Shown piece after piece: positions 16,247 through 25,563 of a stretch of 32,238 nt of DNA (its first letter is position 1; every line of letters begins with the position of its first letter). Below the pieces are notes generated by a model that ran no database searches, was not told where the DNA came from, and saw only the letters and a list, made by a program, of their open reading frames with translations. Source of the stretch: Thiobacillus sp. (lineage in GTDB: Bacteria; Pseudomonadota; Gammaproteobacteria; Burkholderiales; Thiobacillaceae); contig JAIBEI010000029.1 of NCBI GenBank assembly GCA_019459055.1, positions 1 through 32,238 of the forward strand, written 5' to 3'. Position numbers and translations under genes: made by a program.

Positions 16247-17326
16247 ATGCTGTATCGCCGCGCACTGACCCGCGAGATGGGCCTCACCACCGGCGCCGTA
16301 CTGACGGTGCTGGTGGCGATTGCGCTGGTGGTGCTGTTTATCCGCCTGCTCGGCGACGTGGCACGCGGCGAACTCGCCAACGAGGCGGTGTTCGTCTTCC
16401 TCGGCTTCTCGCTGCTGTATTTTCTGCCGGTTTTAATGACGATCGCGCTGTTTGCAGGCGTGTTGCTGCCCTTGTCGCGCATGTGGCGCGACAGCGAAAT
16501 GGTGATCTGGTTCAACGCCGGTCTGTCGCTCACCCAATGGATGCGGCCGGTGCTGATTTTCGCGGTGCCGTTTTCACTGGTGATCCTGTTGCTGACGATG
16601 GTGCTCAATCCGTGGGTGCAAACCAAGAAAAGTGAATATGGCCAGGAACTGAAGAGCCGCAGCGAAAGCGCGCTGATCGCCCCCGGCCTGTTCGCCGAAT
16701 CCAGTGCTGGCCAGCGCGTCTATTACGTCGAGTCGCTCAACCCGCTGACCGGCATTGTGCGTAACGTCTTCATGCAGTCGCGCATCGACGGCCAGCTCGG
16801 CCTGGTGGTCGCGCGCGAAGGCGATTACACCCAGCTGCCGGACGGCTCGCGCTACCTGGTGTTCAAGGAGGGCCGCCGTTACGAAGGCACGCCCGGCCAG
16901 CTCGATTACCGCGTCGTGCAGTTCGAGCGCTACTGGATGCGGCTCGATCCGGTCGCCACGGGCGCCAGGGCCACCAGCATCCGCCAGATGTCGGTGGCCG
17001 AACTGCTGGCGGACGCCACCCCCCCGGCGCGCGCCCAGTTGCTGTGGCGGCTGGGGGTGCCGCTTTCCGCGCTGATTCTCGCCGTGATGGCGATTCCGCT
17101 CAGCTTCGTCAACACGCGAGCGCGCCGCTCCTACGGGCTGGTGATCGCGCTGCTGCTGTATTTCGTCTACAACAATCTGCTGTCTCTATCGCAGGCCTGG
17201 GTGGCGCAGGACAAGCTGAATCCCCTGGTCGGGATGTGGGCGTCGCATCTGCTGATGCTGTCCGCCGTGGCCCTTTTGTTTTACCGGCGCTCGCGCCAGC
17301 ATGCCCCGCGCCGGAGGCGACCGTGA
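16247..17326 (+). CDS. lptF: LptF, inner-membrane permease of the LPS exporter
   Basis: LptF and LptG form the membrane channel of the LptB2FG transporter, which lifts lipopolysaccharide from the inner membrane. The 359-residue protein begins LYRRALTREM, the family-typical N-terminus. It has three helices (about 15-125), a periplasmic beta-jellyroll domain (about 130-265) and three more helices to the end. The frame is open further upstream from a TTG, but the family N-terminus supports this ATG. The stop overlaps the lptG start by four bases. Confidence 0.93.
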   Translation: MLYRRALTREMGLTTGAVLTVLVAIALVVLFIRLLGDVARGELANEAVFVFLGFSLLYFLPVLMTIALFAGVLLPLSRMWRDSEMVIWFNAGLSLTQWMRPVLIFAVPFSLVILLLTMVLNPWVQTKKSEYGQELKSRSESALIAPGLFAESSAGQRVYYVESLNPLTGIVRNVFMQSRIDGQLGLVVAREGDYTQLPDGSRYLVFKEGRRYEGTPGQLDYRVVQFERYWMRLDPVATGARATSIRQMSVAELLADATPPARAQLLWRLGVPLSALILAVMAIPLSFVNTRARRSYGLVIALLLYFVYNNLLSLSQAWVAQDKLNPLVGMWASHLLMLSAVALLFYRRSRQHAPRRRRP

Positions 17327-18399
17327 GTCTGCTGGCGCGCTATCTGGCAGGGCAGGTGCTGGCGGCGTCGGGTTTCGTCTTGTTGGCGCTGCTGGTGCTG
17401 TTTGCGTTTTTTGACGTGATGCAGGAGCTCGGCAACCTGGGCCGCAACAACTATGGCCTGGGGCAGGCCGCCGTCGTGGTCTCGCTCAGCGTACCCGGGC
17501 ATCTGTATGAAATGCTGCCGGTGGCGGCGTTGATCGGTACGCTGTTCGCGCTGTCGCGTCTGGTGGGCAATTCGGAATACGCGGTGATGCGTGTATCGGG
17601 CCTCTCCAATTGGCGGGTGGCGGGCTATTTCGCGGTCATCGGGACGCTGCTGTCACTGCTGGTGCTGGTGTTCGGCGAATACGTGGCGCCGTGGTCGGAG
17701 CAGGCGGCGCAGCGTTACAAACTGTCGGCCACCCGCTCGGTGGTCGCGCAGCAATTCCTCTCCGGGCTGTGGGTCAAGGATGGCAGCACTTTCATCAATG
17801 TGCGCGAAGTGATGCCCGACAACACGCTGCGCGGCATCGAGATTTACGGCTTCGACGCCAAAGGCCGATTGGGCTGGACCCGTGCCGCCGAGCAGGCCAG
17901 CTGGCGCAGCAATCAACAGGCCTGGGATCTGCAGCAGGTGGTGGAAACGCGGTTTGACGCGGACGGCATTCGCGCCGAACGTCACGCCAGCCAGGAATGG
18001 CGGTCGGTGCTCACCCCCAACATCCTCGGCGTGCTGCTGGTGGCGCCGGAAAAAATGTCGGCGCGCACCCTCTGGCGCTACATCGAGCACCTCAAGCAAA
18101 ACAACCAGAAAGCAACGCGTTACGAACTTGCGCTGTGGTCGAAAGTCATCAGCCCCTTTGTCATTCCGATCATGATGCTGGTTGCCATGCCGTTCGCCAT
18201 CCGGGGGCCGCGCTCAGGCGGCACCAGCGGCATGATTTTCCTCGGCATTCTGGCTGGCCTCGGCTTCCATCTGCTGAGCCGGCTGTTCGGTCACCTGGGC
18301 CTGCTGAACAATTGGCCGGCCGTGGCGGTATCGGTCCTGCCGCTGCTGATTTTCCTGGCCATCGCGCTGGCAGGCATTCGCTGGGTGGACCGGCGCTGA
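17323..18399 (+). CDS. lptG: LptG, inner-membrane permease of the LPS exporter
   Basis: LptG is the partner of LptF. The 358-residue protein has the same layout of three helices, a periplasmic domain and three helices. It has the family segments near the start (LARYLAGQVL) and EYVAPWSEQAAQRYK before the jellyroll domain. The start is a GTG that overlaps the lptF stop (GTGA), with GGAGG (17313-17317) five bases upstream, so translation is coupled. The frame stays open upstream inside lptF but has no start support there. The next gene is convergent. Confidence 0.93.
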   Translation: MSLLARYLAGQVLAASGFVLLALLVLFAFFDVMQELGNLGRNNYGLGQAAVVVSLSVPGHLYEMLPVAALIGTLFALSRLVGNSEYAVMRVSGLSNWRVAGYFAVIGTLLSLLVLVFGEYVAPWSEQAAQRYKLSATRSVVAQQFLSGLWVKDGSTFINVREVMPDNTLRGIEIYGFDAKGRLGWTRAAEQASWRSNQQAWDLQQVVETRFDADGIRAERHASQEWRSVLTPNILGVLLVAPEKMSARTLWRYIEHLKQNNQKATRYELALWSKVISPFVIPIMMLVAMPFAIRGPRSGGTSGMIFLGILAGLGFHLLSRLFGHLGLLNNWPAVAVSVLPLLIFLAIALAGIRWVDRR

Positions 18400-18424
18400 G
18401 CCGATTGCCGCAGTCCCCGGAAAT

Positions 18425-18895
18425 TCACAAACCCAGCGTCGTCGCGGATACGCTGGCCTGCGAACGCTGCCACATGCCCTCGAAATTCTGATTCAACCGC
18501 ACCGCATTGCGCGCGTCATCGAGGTGGAGCGTGCCACGCGCCGCAGCCTTGTCGGCGCGCAGCGCCATGCCTTGGCGGTCGGCGAGCACAAACGCCTCAT
18601 CGGGGCGCGGCGCATCGGGGTCGGCCTGACGAATTTCGAGGACGTGGCCGAAGTCGCGCACCAGTTGCATCAGGTGGGGATGCTTGCGTGCCACGAGGCT
18701 GATGTCGTCGAGCAGCAGCTCGATTCGCCGCCCGCCGCCAGCGACGCACAATGCGTGCAGGAATGCGTGGCGCGGCGCATGGTCGATTTCCAGCAGGCCC
18801 AGGTCGTGGTCGTATAAACGCAGCTGGCGATGCGTGCCGGCCAGCAACGCGTCGAATGCGGCACGGAATTCGGCGGGGGTTTCAAAAGTGTTCAT
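18425..18895 (-). CDS. Unrecognised 156-residue soluble protein
   Basis: The protein has no signal peptide or membrane segment. It reads as an alpha/beta domain: an N-terminal helix (TPAEFRAAFDALLAG), then RQLRLYDHDLGLLEID, a GGGRRIELLLDD strand, HLMQLVRDFGH, and a late FVLADRQGMALR strand. This order resembles small phospholipase D-like or histidine-rich nucleotidyl domains found as uncharacterised proteins in betaproteobacteria. I do not recognise a catalytic set. It lies convergent to lptG (25 bases between the stops) and divergent from the peroxiredoxin gene. No strong ribosome-binding site precedes the ATG. Confidence 0.8.
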   Translation of the reverse strand: MNTFETPAEFRAAFDALLAGTHRQLRLYDHDLGLLEIDHAPRHAFLHALCVAGGGRRIELLLDDISLVARKHPHLMQLVRDFGHVLEIRQADPDAPRPDEAFVLADRQGMALRADKAAARGTLHLDDARNAVRLNQNFEGMWQRSQASVSATTLGL

Positions 18896-18977
18896 GGATC
18901 GGTTTGAGCATCATGTTTGCCGGGTAAGGTTGTCACCTTGAAATAATTATAACGATACGAGACGAGCGGGTGCGCCC

Positions 18978-18986
18978 TGTTAAAAT
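18978..18986 (+). promoter_or_regulatory. Extended -10 promoter element before the peroxiredoxin gene
   Basis: TGT followed by TAAAAT fits an extended -10 box (TGn plus hexamer), 30 bases before the ATG. The same nine bases occur before accA. No clear -35 box is seen. Confidence 0.4.
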
Positions 18987-19016
18987 GCTGCCGAAAAATA
19001 GAGGATAGCGTTTCGC

Positions 19017-19481
19017 ATGTTGAAAGCAGGAGATCGTGCGCCGGGTTTTTCCAATCCCGACGCGGACATGAATATCATCGAGTCGTCCCAGTTCCGGGGA
19101 AAAAACCTCGTGCTGTTTTTTTACGTGCGCGACGACACGCCGGGCTGCACCGCCGAGGCGATCGAGTTTTCCGAACTGGAAAATGACTTCGCCAAACTGG
19201 GCGCCAGTGTGCTCGGGGTGTCGCGCGACGACTGCATCAAACATGGTGAATTTCGCGACAAACACGGCATCGGCGTGCGTTTGCTGGCCGACAAGGAACA
19301 CGCAACCTGCGAGGCCTATGGTGTGCTGCAGGACAAGGAAGTGGATGGCGTCATGCGCCGGAGCGCGGTGCGCGCCACTTTCGTCATCGACAAACAGGGC
19401 GTCATTCGTCACGCTTTGTACGGCGTTCCCAGCCGCGGCCACGCGGCGGAAGTGCTTCAACTTGTAAAGGACCTCAATTGA
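19017..19481 (+). CDS. Bcp/PrxQ-type peroxiredoxin
   Basis: The enzyme reduces hydrogen peroxide and organic peroxides through a reactive cysteine, using thioredoxin or a similar donor. The 154-residue protein has the active-site segment DDTPGCTAE with peroxidatic Cys44. The usual resolving cysteine five residues later in E. coli Bcp is absent (Ile49). Cys73 and Cys98 remain as alternatives, or it works as a one-cysteine enzyme. The ATG is preceded by an A/G-rich leader. Its stop overlaps the TTG start of the SlyD-type gene. Confidence 0.92.
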   Translation: MLKAGDRAPGFSNPDADMNIIESSQFRGKNLVLFFYVRDDTPGCTAEAIEFSELENDFAKLGASVLGVSRDDCIKHGEFRDKHGIGVRLLADKEHATCEAYGVLQDKEVDGVMRRSAVRATFVIDKQGVIRHALYGVPSRGHAAEVLQLVKDLN

Positions 19482-19960
19482 ATATCAGCAAAGACACCGT
19501 CGTCACCATTACCTACATTGTCCGTGACCTGGAGGGCAAGCTGCTGGAGGAAAGCGACGAGCCGGTCAGCTATCTGCACGGCGGTTACGACAATATCTTT
19601 CCGATGGTGGAAGAGGCGCTGGAAGGCAAGGCCGCGGGCGACACGATCGACCTCAAACTGCAGCCCGCCGATGCCTTCGGCGAATACGAAGATGAATTGG
19701 TGCGTCTCGAGCCGCGCGAGGGTTTCCCCGAGGACATCGAGGTTGGCATGCAGTTCGTCGGCTCGCCGGTCGACGGCAGCCAGGAAATGCTCTACACCGT
19801 GACCGACATTGCGGAAGACAAGGTGGTGGTCGACGGCAATCACCCCTACGCCGGGCAGGCGGTGCATTTCCAGTGCGTGGTGTCCGACGTGCGTGCGGCG
19901 ACGCCGGACGAGATCCAGCATCGCCATGCGCACGGCGCCCACGGCCATAACCATCATTGA
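19478..19960 (+). CDS. slyD: SlyD-like FKBP-type peptidyl-prolyl isomerase
   Basis: SlyD-type proteins are cytoplasmic prolyl isomerases with an inserted chaperone flap. The C-terminal histidine-rich tail binds nickel. The 160-residue protein has the ISKDTVVTITYIV start, the YLHGGYDNIFPMVEEALEG core, the flap region (about 70-125) and a tail rich in His (HRHAHGAHGHNHH). The start is a TTG overlapping the previous stop (TTGA), with AAGGA six bases upstream; homologues begin at this point. Lack of the usual cysteine-rich tail makes it a shorter SlyD-like form. Coupling to the peroxiredoxin suggests co-regulation. Confidence 0.92.
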   Translation: MNISKDTVVTITYIVRDLEGKLLEESDEPVSYLHGGYDNIFPMVEEALEGKAAGDTIDLKLQPADAFGEYEDELVRLEPREGFPEDIEVGMQFVGSPVDGSQEMLYTVTDIAEDKVVVDGNHPYAGQAVHFQCVVSDVRAATPDEIQHRHAHGAHGHNHH

Positions 19961-19996
19961 GCTGCGGCGCCGATCCGGCGGTAAATGGCGCCGGGC

Positions 19997-20005
19997 TGTT
20001 AAAAT
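19997..20005 (+). promoter_or_regulatory. Extended -10 promoter element before accA
   Basis: TGT followed by TAAAAT lies 44 bases before the accA ATG and repeats the nine bases in front of the peroxiredoxin gene. This suggests accA starts a new transcript. No clear -35 box is present. Confidence 0.4.
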
Positions 20006-20048
20006 CCTTGGCTAACCTGTTTTCGTGACAGCTTGATGAAGACCACCG

Positions 20049-21017
20049 ATGAAAACCACCTTCCTCGACTTTGAGCAGCCGATCGCCGAGCTCGAAGCCA
20101 AGATCGAAGAACTGCGCTTCGTGCAGGACGATTCCGCCCTGGATATCTCGGAGGAAATCCGCCGCCTGCAGAAAAAAAGCCAGACGCTGACCCGTGACAT
20201 CTATGCCAAGCTCAACGCCTGGCAGGTGTCGCAGGTGGCGCGCCACCCGCAGCGGCCTTACACGCTCGATTACGTGCAGGGCCTGTTCACCGATTTTTCC
20301 GAGCTGCACGGCGATCGTGCCTATGCCGATGATCAGGCGATTGTCGGCGGTATGGCGCGCTTCAACGGCGAGCCGGTGATGGTGATCGGCCACCAGAAGG
20401 GCCGCGACACCAAGGAAAAAATTGCCCGCAATTTCGGCATGCCGCGTCCGGAAGGCTACCGCAAGGCCTTGCGGCTGATGCGCCTGGCGGAAAAATTCCG
20501 GCTGCCGATTTTCACCTTCATCGACACTCCCGGCGCCTATCCCGGCATCGGCGCCGAGGAGCGCGGGCAGTCCGAGGCGATTGCACGCAACCTGTATGTG
20601 ATGGCCGAACTGCAGACGCCGATCATTTGCTCCATCGTCGGCGAGGGCGGATCGGGCGGTGCGCTGGCCATCGGCGTCGGTGACCGCACGATGATCCTGC
20701 AATATTCGACCTATTCCGTGATTTCGCCCGAAGGCTGCGCCTCGATTCTGTGGAAGAGCGCCGACAAGGCTTCGGTCGCCGCCGAAACCCTGGGCATCAC
20801 CGCCGACCGCCTGAAGGCCAACGGGCTGGTTGACCGCATCATCGAAGAACCGCTGGGCGGCGCGCAACGCGACTGGGACGCCATGTTCCAGTCGATGCGT
20901 CGCGCGCTTACCGACACCCTGGCCGAGTTGCGCAAGCCGTCGCTCGATGCCCTGCTGGCCGCGCGTTACCAGCGCCTGCGGGCGTATGGAAGCTTCAAGG
21001 AAACCCCTGCCAAATAA
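20049..21017 (+). CDS. accA: AccA, acetyl-CoA carboxylase carboxyltransferase alpha subunit
   Basis: AccA with AccD transfers the carboxyl group from biotin to acetyl-CoA, making malonyl-CoA for fatty acid synthesis in the cytoplasm. The 322-residue protein has the normal length. It has the N-terminal helical region ([18 protein letters not shown]), [19 protein letters not shown], the [27 protein letters not shown] core, and the oxyanion segment [15 protein letters not shown]. An out-of-frame ATG lies 13 bases upstream in a near-duplicate of the start region (ATGAAGACCACC / ATGAAAACCACC) and is not used. The end overlaps tilS. Confidence 0.97.
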   Translation: MKTTFLDFEQPIAELEAKIEELRFVQDDSALDISEEIRRLQKKSQTLTRDIYAKLNAWQVSQVARHPQRPYTLDYVQGLFTDFSELHGDRAYADDQAIVGGMARFNGEPVMVIGHQKGRDTKEKIARNFGMPRPEGYRKALRLMRLAEKFRLPIFTFIDTPGAYPGIGAEERGQSEAIARNLYVMAELQTPIICSIVGEGGSGGALAIGVGDRTMILQYSTYSVISPEGCASILWKSADKASVAAETLGITADRLKANGLVDRIIEEPLGGAQRDWDAMFQSMRRALTDTLAELRKPSLDALLAARYQRLRAYGSFKETPAK

Positions 21018-22329
21018 GGCGGTCGCCACAGCCGTGGCGGACGTTCTTGCCCGCCACGTCCCCCCGCACGCACGGCTGGTGCTGGGACTCTCGGGCGGGC
21101 TCGATTCGGTGGTCCTGCTGCATGTCCTGCTCTCGCTGCGCGATCGATATCCCTTTGAATTGCGAGTTGTGCATGTGCACCACGGGCTGTCGCCCCATGC
21201 CGACGCCTGGGCCGATTTCTGCGCGCGGCTTTGCGCGTCGCATGCGATTGAATCCAGCATCCATCATGTGGTGATCGCGCGCGATGATGCGGCGGGTATC
21301 GAAGCCGCTGCGCGGCGCGAGCGCCAGCGCATCTTTGCCGCGCTGGACGCGGACTTTCTGCTCACCGCGCACCAGCAGGACGATCAGGCCGAAACCCTTC
21401 TATTGCAGTTGCTGCGCGGCGCCGGACCGAAAGGCCTGGCGGCGATGGCCGAACTGCAATCCCGGCCCGGCTGGCGCGCAGCGCAGCTCAGGCCGCTGCT
21501 GGGCGTACCGCGTGCCGGGCTGCTGGACTATGCGCAGTCGCACGGCCTGACCTGGGTCGACGACGAAAGCAATCGGGACGTCCGCTATCGCCGCAATGCG
21601 CTGCGCCGGCAGGTGATGCCGCTTCTGGCTGCGCATTTTCCCGGCAGCGGCGCCACCCTCGCGCGCGCGGCCGCGCTGCAGGCCGATGCTGCCGACTTGC
21701 TGGACGACCTGGCGCGGCTCGATGCGGAGACCGCCATTGCCGGCGAGCGGCTCGATTGCGTGCTGCTGGCCGGTTTGTCCCGCGCGCGTGCGCGCAACCT
21801 GCTGCGCTATTTCATTGAGCGGCATGGCCAGTCCATGCCCAACGCCAGGCGGCTCGATGAGGCGCTGCATCAGTTGCGGGACGCGGGTCGCGATGCGCGG
21901 GTGTGCGTCGGGCTGGGGAGGGTGGAGTTGTGGCGCTTTCGCGGCGGCGCCTATCTGGTTCCGCCGGCGCCCGCCCCGGCGGCGCCGGTTCGCTGGCAGG
22001 GCGAGGCGTCGCTCTGGGTGCCGTCCGCCGGGGTGCGCGTGCGGATGGAGGCGGTGACCGGCGTCGGCCTGAAGCGTGACGTGATGGCAGCAGGCGAGGT
22101 CACGCTGGGGGTGCGGCAGGGCGGCGAACGCCTGCGCCTGCATCCCGGCGGCCCCCATCGCAGCCTGAAGAATCTGCTGCAGGAACAAGCGATCCCACCC
22201 TGGCAGCGCGATCGTTTGCCGCTGTTGTGGTGCGACGGGCGGCTGGCGTGGGCGGCGGGGATCGGCCTCGAAGCCGATCTGCTTGCCGCACCCGGTGAAG
22301 CCGGGGTGCTGCCGCGCGTCGCGGGCTAG
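20986..22329 (+). CDS. tilS: TilS, tRNA(Ile)-lysidine synthetase
   Basis: TilS attaches lysine to the wobble cytidine of a minor tRNA-Ile, so that it reads AUA as isoleucine. The 447-residue protein has the ATP-binding loop SGGLDS (36-41), the [21 protein letters not shown] segment and the [19 protein letters not shown] region. Its C-terminal domain carries [16 protein letters not shown]. The chosen ATG overlaps the accA end by 32 bases. A GTG at 21034 would start 16 codons later and cannot be excluded, because neither has a clear ribosome-binding site. accA-tilS is a conserved neighbour pair in proteobacteria. Confidence 0.94.
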   Translation: MEASRKPLPNKAVATAVADVLARHVPPHARLVLGLSGGLDSVVLLHVLLSLRDRYPFELRVVHVHHGLSPHADAWADFCARLCASHAIESSIHHVVIARDDAAGIEAAARRERQRIFAALDADFLLTAHQQDDQAETLLLQLLRGAGPKGLAAMAELQSRPGWRAAQLRPLLGVPRAGLLDYAQSHGLTWVDDESNRDVRYRRNALRRQVMPLLAAHFPGSGATLARAAALQADAADLLDDLARLDAETAIAGERLDCVLLAGLSRARARNLLRYFIERHGQSMPNARRLDEALHQLRDAGRDARVCVGLGRVELWRFRGGAYLVPPAPAPAAPVRWQGEASLWVPSAGVRVRMEAVTGVGLKRDVMAAGEVTLGVRQGGERLRLHPGGPHRSLKNLLQEQAIPPWQRDRLPLLWCDGRLAWAAGIGLEADLLAAPGEAGVLPRVAG

Positions 22330-22359
22330 TTATGCAGCAAGACAGTCCGGGGTGGGGCA

Positions 22360-22368
22360 TGTTATGCT
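22360..22368 (+). promoter_or_regulatory. Extended -10 promoter element before ndk
   Basis: TGT followed by TATGCT lies about 60 bases before the ndk ATG, in the AT-rich gap after tilS. It could start the transcript of the ndk-rlmN-pilW-rodZ-ispG block. No -35 match is clear. Confidence 0.35.
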
Positions 22369-22426
22369 AGCGGGCTGATTTTCATGGTTATTTAAACGTT
22401 TTTTCTCATTTTTCCGGAGCATACAC

Positions 22427-22855
22427 ATGGCTGTTCAGCGCACCTTTTCCATCATCAAACCCGATGCCGTCGCCAAAAACGTGGTCGGCAAGATCGTCAG
22501 CCGCTTCGAGACCAATGGCCTCAAGGTGGTGGCGTCCAGGATGAAGCACCTGTCGCGCCAGGAAGCCGAAGGCTTCTACGGGGTGCACCGCGAGCGTCCC
22601 TTCTTCAAGGATCTGGTCGAGTTCATGATCTCCGGCCCGGTCGTTCTGCAGGTGCTGGAAGGCGAAGACGCGATCGCCAAGAACCGCGAGCTGATGGGCG
22701 CGACCGACCCGAAGAAGGCCGAAGCCGGCACCATTCGCGCCGATTTTGCCGAGAGCATCGATGCCAACGCGGTGCATGGCTCCGACGCGCCGGAAACCGC
22801 TGCGATCGAAATCGCCTATTTCTTCCCCGCCTGCGAAGTCTACGCCGGCCGCTAA
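22427..22855 (+). CDS. ndk: Nucleoside diphosphate kinase
   Basis: Ndk balances nucleoside triphosphates by a phospho-histidine ping-pong reaction in the cytoplasm. The 142-residue length is typical. The N-terminal [10 protein letters not shown] segment and the active site [12 protein letters not shown] with His117 are intact. CGGAG lies eight bases before the ATG. rlmN follows after ten bases, an order shared with many proteobacteria. Confidence 0.97.
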   Translation: MAVQRTFSIIKPDAVAKNVVGKIVSRFETNGLKVVASRMKHLSRQEAEGFYGVHRERPFFKDLVEFMISGPVVLQVLEGEDAIAKNRELMGATDPKKAEAGTIRADFAESIDANAVHGSDAPETAAIEIAYFFPACEVYAGR

Positions 22856-22865
22856 ACGCATACGC

Positions 22866-23969
22866 ATGCCGCAAAACCTGCTTGATTTCGACCTCGACGG
22901 ACTGACCGCCTGGTTCGGCGAACTCGGCGAAAAGCCGTTTCGCGCCAGGCAGGTGTTCCACTGGGTGCATCAGGCCGGGGTGGCGGACTTTGCGCAGATG
23001 ACCGACATCGCCAAAAGCCTGCGCGAGAAGCTGCAGCAGGAGGCGGTGGTGGCGCCGCCGGCGGTCAGCTACGCGCACACCTCGACCGACGGCACGCGCA
23101 AGTGGCTGTTCGATGTTGGGGTGGCAAATGGCATCGAGACCGTATTCATCCCGGAAGAGGATCGCGGCACTCTGTGCGTGTCGTCGCAGGTCGGCTGCGC
23201 GCTGGAGTGCACCTTCTGCTCGACCGGACGGCAGGGCTTCAACCGCAATCTGACGGTGGCCGAAATCATTGGCCAGCTGTGGGTGGCCCATCACGGCCTG
23301 CGCGGCGAGGTCAACCGTACCACGGGTGAAATTTCCGACCGGCCGGTGACCAATGTGGTGATGATGGGCATGGGCGAGCCGCTGGCGAATCTGGAGAACG
23401 TGGTGACCGCACTCGGCATCATGCTCGACGATCATGCCTACGGCCTGTCGCGGCGGCGGGTGACGGTGTCGACCTCGGGGCTGGTGCCGGCGATGGACCG
23501 GCTGGCCGAACGTTGTCCGGTGGCGCTGGCGGTGAGCCTGCATGCGCCGAACGACGCGTTGCGCGACCAGATCGTGCCGATCAACAGGAAGTACCCGTTG
23601 CGTGAGCTGATGGCGGCGTGCCGGCGCTATCTGGCGCATGCGCCGCGCGATTTCATCACCTTCGAATATGTGATGCTGGCCGGGGTGAACGATGCGCCCG
23701 AGCACGCGCGCCAGCTGATCGAACTGGTGCGCGAGGTACCGTGCAAATTCAATCTCATTCCGTTCAATCCGTTTCCGGATTCCGGTTATGAAAAACCCCG
23801 CAGCGAGGCGATGCGCGTATTCCGCGAGATCCTGCAGGATGCCGGACTGGTCGTCACCACGCGCAAGACGCGCGGCGACGACATCGACGCCGCGTGCGGC
23901 CAGCTGGCAGGCAAGGTGGCCGACAAGAGCGGGCGCGTGATGAAACGAATGCACAAGGAGACGGCGTGA
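22866..23969 (+). CDS. rlmN: RlmN, dual-specificity 23S rRNA / tRNA adenine-C2 methyltransferase
   Basis: RlmN is a radical-SAM enzyme that methylates A2503 of 23S rRNA and A37 of several tRNAs. The 367-residue protein has the radical-SAM cluster motif CALECTFC (Cys111, 115, 118), the [17 protein letters not shown]-binding segment, and Cys344 in the [10 protein letters not shown] segment, the likely methyl-carrying cysteine. The frame is open into ndk, but the family N-terminus ([14 protein letters not shown]) supports this ATG. The stop overlaps the GTG start of pilW. Confidence 0.96.
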   Translation: MPQNLLDFDLDGLTAWFGELGEKPFRARQVFHWVHQAGVADFAQMTDIAKSLREKLQQEAVVAPPAVSYAHTSTDGTRKWLFDVGVANGIETVFIPEEDRGTLCVSSQVGCALECTFCSTGRQGFNRNLTVAEIIGQLWVAHHGLRGEVNRTTGEISDRPVTNVVMMGMGEPLANLENVVTALGIMLDDHAYGLSRRRVTVSTSGLVPAMDRLAERCPVALAVSLHAPNDALRDQIVPINRKYPLRELMAACRRYLAHAPRDFITFEYVMLAGVNDAPEHARQLIELVREVPCKFNLIPFNPFPDSGYEKPRSEAMRVFREILQDAGLVVTTRKTRGDDIDAACGQLAGKVADKSGRVMKRMHKETA

Positions 23970-24739
23970 AAAAATGGATGGGCATACTGGCAGCAGCGCT
24001 GCTGGCGGGTTGCGCGCAGCAGCCGACGGACAGCGGCAGCGGCGTCGCCGGCACGCAGGTCGACAGCGAAAGCCGTCAACGCGCGCGTGCCTTCACCGAC
24101 CTGGCCGGCGCCTATTTTTCCCGCGCCCAGTACAAGGTCGCGCTCGACGAGCTGCGCAAGGCGATTACCGCAGACAACCGTTTCGGTCCGGCCTACAACG
24201 TCTACGGCCTGATCTACATGGAGCTGGCCGAAGACAAGCTGGCCGAGGAAAATTTCCGCCGCGCCATCGAGCTGGATCGCGGGGACTCGGAAGCGCGCAA
24301 CAATTTCGGCTGGTTCCTCTGCACCCGCGACCGTTACGACGAGGGGCTCGAACAGTTCAGCATCGCCCTGCACAATCCGCTGTACGCCCACCCCGAGCAG
24401 GCCATGGCGAACGCCGGCCTGTGCGCGGAAAAGAAAGGCGACCTGGCGCTGGCCGAAGCCAATCTGCTGAAGTCGCTCAAGCTGCAACCCGACAACCCCA
24501 ACACCGTGCTGAAACTGGCCGGGCTGAATTTCCGCCAGGGCAGGCTGATGGAGACGCAGCGCTTGCTCGGACGCCATGCCGAACTGGTGCCGCCAACCGC
24601 GGAAAGCCTGTGGCTGGGGGTGCGGCTGGAACGCAAACTTGGTGACCGCGCGCAGGAGGCGGCTTACGGCCTGCTGCTGCGCAAGCGCTTCCCCGATTCG
24701 AATGAGGCGCGGCTGCTGCTGACGGGGCAATACGAATGA
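23966..24739 (+). CDS. pilW: PilW/PilF-type TPR lipoprotein for type IV pilus assembly
   Basis: These outer-membrane lipoproteins help the PilQ secretin form multimers. The 257-residue protein has a lipoprotein signal with lipobox LLAGC (Cys16). A solenoid of tetratricopeptide repeats runs from about residue 45 to 230; the repeats include [39 protein letters not shown] and [19 protein letters not shown]. The GTG start overlaps the rlmN stop, with AAGGAG five bases upstream. The position between rlmN and rodZ is the standard place for this gene. No other pilus gene is in the window. Confidence 0.92.
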   Translation: MKKWMGILAAALLAGCAQQPTDSGSGVAGTQVDSESRQRARAFTDLAGAYFSRAQYKVALDELRKAITADNRFGPAYNVYGLIYMELAEDKLAEENFRRAIELDRGDSEARNNFGWFLCTRDRYDEGLEQFSIALHNPLYAHPEQAMANAGLCAEKKGDLALAEANLLKSLKLQPDNPNTVLKLAGLNFRQGRLMETQRLLGRHAELVPPTAESLWLGVRLERKLGDRAQEAAYGLLLRKRFPDSNEARLLLTGQYE

Positions 24740-25563
24740 GCGAGAGCGGGCAACCCTCGGTCGGGCAGATTTTGCATGATGCGCGCGAAGCGCAGGGCAT
24801 CACGCTGGAAGATGCCGCTGTGCGCCTGCACCTGATGCAGCGCCAGGTCGAGGCCATGGAGACAGATGATTTCGAGAGCCTCGATCCGCCCGTGTTTGCC
24901 CGCGGGTTTGTGCGCAACTACGCGCGCCTGCTGGGGCTTGCGCCCGAAGCGCTGCTGGTGCGCATGGCAGGCGCGCCGGCCGAGCCGGCTGAGGTAAGTC
25001 GTGCCGCGCCGCCTCCGCCGCATTCCTGGTTGAGCTCGCCCTGGCTGATCCTGCTGCTGCTGGGTTTGCTGGTGCTGGTGGCGGTGCCCGTGGCGCTATA
25101 TTGGTGGCTCAACAGCGCGGGAGAGGATGGCCCGGGCAAGCAGGCATCGTCCGCTGCGCAAACCCGTTTCGCACCGGTCGCGGTTCCTGCGCCCGTTACG
25201 GAACCTGCGGAAGCCGCTCCCCCTGCCGTTGAGCTTGCCCCCGTTGCGCCGGCCGCGCCCGCGGCGGAGTCTCCCGAGACCCCCCGGCAGGATGAAGCCG
25301 GGACACCCGCCCCGGCGATTATTAACGGTGTGCTGCACCTCGAATTCGGCGGCGAGTCCTGGGTCGAAGTCACGGATGCCAGCGGCCGCATGCTGCATCG
25401 CCAGCTCAACCCGGCCGGCACGAAGGCCGATATTCCGGGTCAGCCGCCGTTCGATGTGGTGATCGGCAACGCAGCGCAAGTGCGCCTGACGTACAACGGC
25501 CGCCCCATCGACCTGGGGCCCTTTATCGAAGTGACGGTCGCCCGCTTTACTCTGGAAGAATGA
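24736..25563 (+). CDS. rodZ: RodZ-like cell-shape protein
   Basis: RodZ links MreB filaments to the cell-wall elongation machinery. The 275-residue protein has a cytoplasmic helix-turn-helix domain (about 8-75: [31 protein letters not shown]). It has one membrane helix (about 100-120, [20 protein letters not shown]), a Pro/Ala-rich periplasmic linker, and a C-terminal beta domain (about 195-270) starting [19 protein letters not shown]. Its ATG overlaps the pilW stop by four bases and its stop overlaps the ispG start. The linker is a simple-sequence region likely to vary in length. Confidence 0.93.
   Translation: MSESGQPSVGQILHDAREAQGITLEDAAVRLHLMQRQVEAMETDDFESLDPPVFARGFVRNYARLLGLAPEALLVRMAGAPAEPAEVSRAAPPPPHSWLSSPWLILLLLGLLVLVAVPVALYWWLNSAGEDGPGKQASSAAQTRFAPVAVPAPVTEPAEAAPPAVELAPVAPAAPAAESPETPRQDEAGTPAPAIINGVLHLEFGGESWVEVTDASGRMLHRQLNPAGTKADIPGQPPFDVVIGNAAQVRLTYNGRPIDLGPFIEVTVARFTLEE

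Noticed and set aside
19653-21260. Long minus-strand open frame across slyD, accA and tilS
   Set aside because: It spans three well-supported plus-strand genes and has no recognisable motif or ribosome-binding site.
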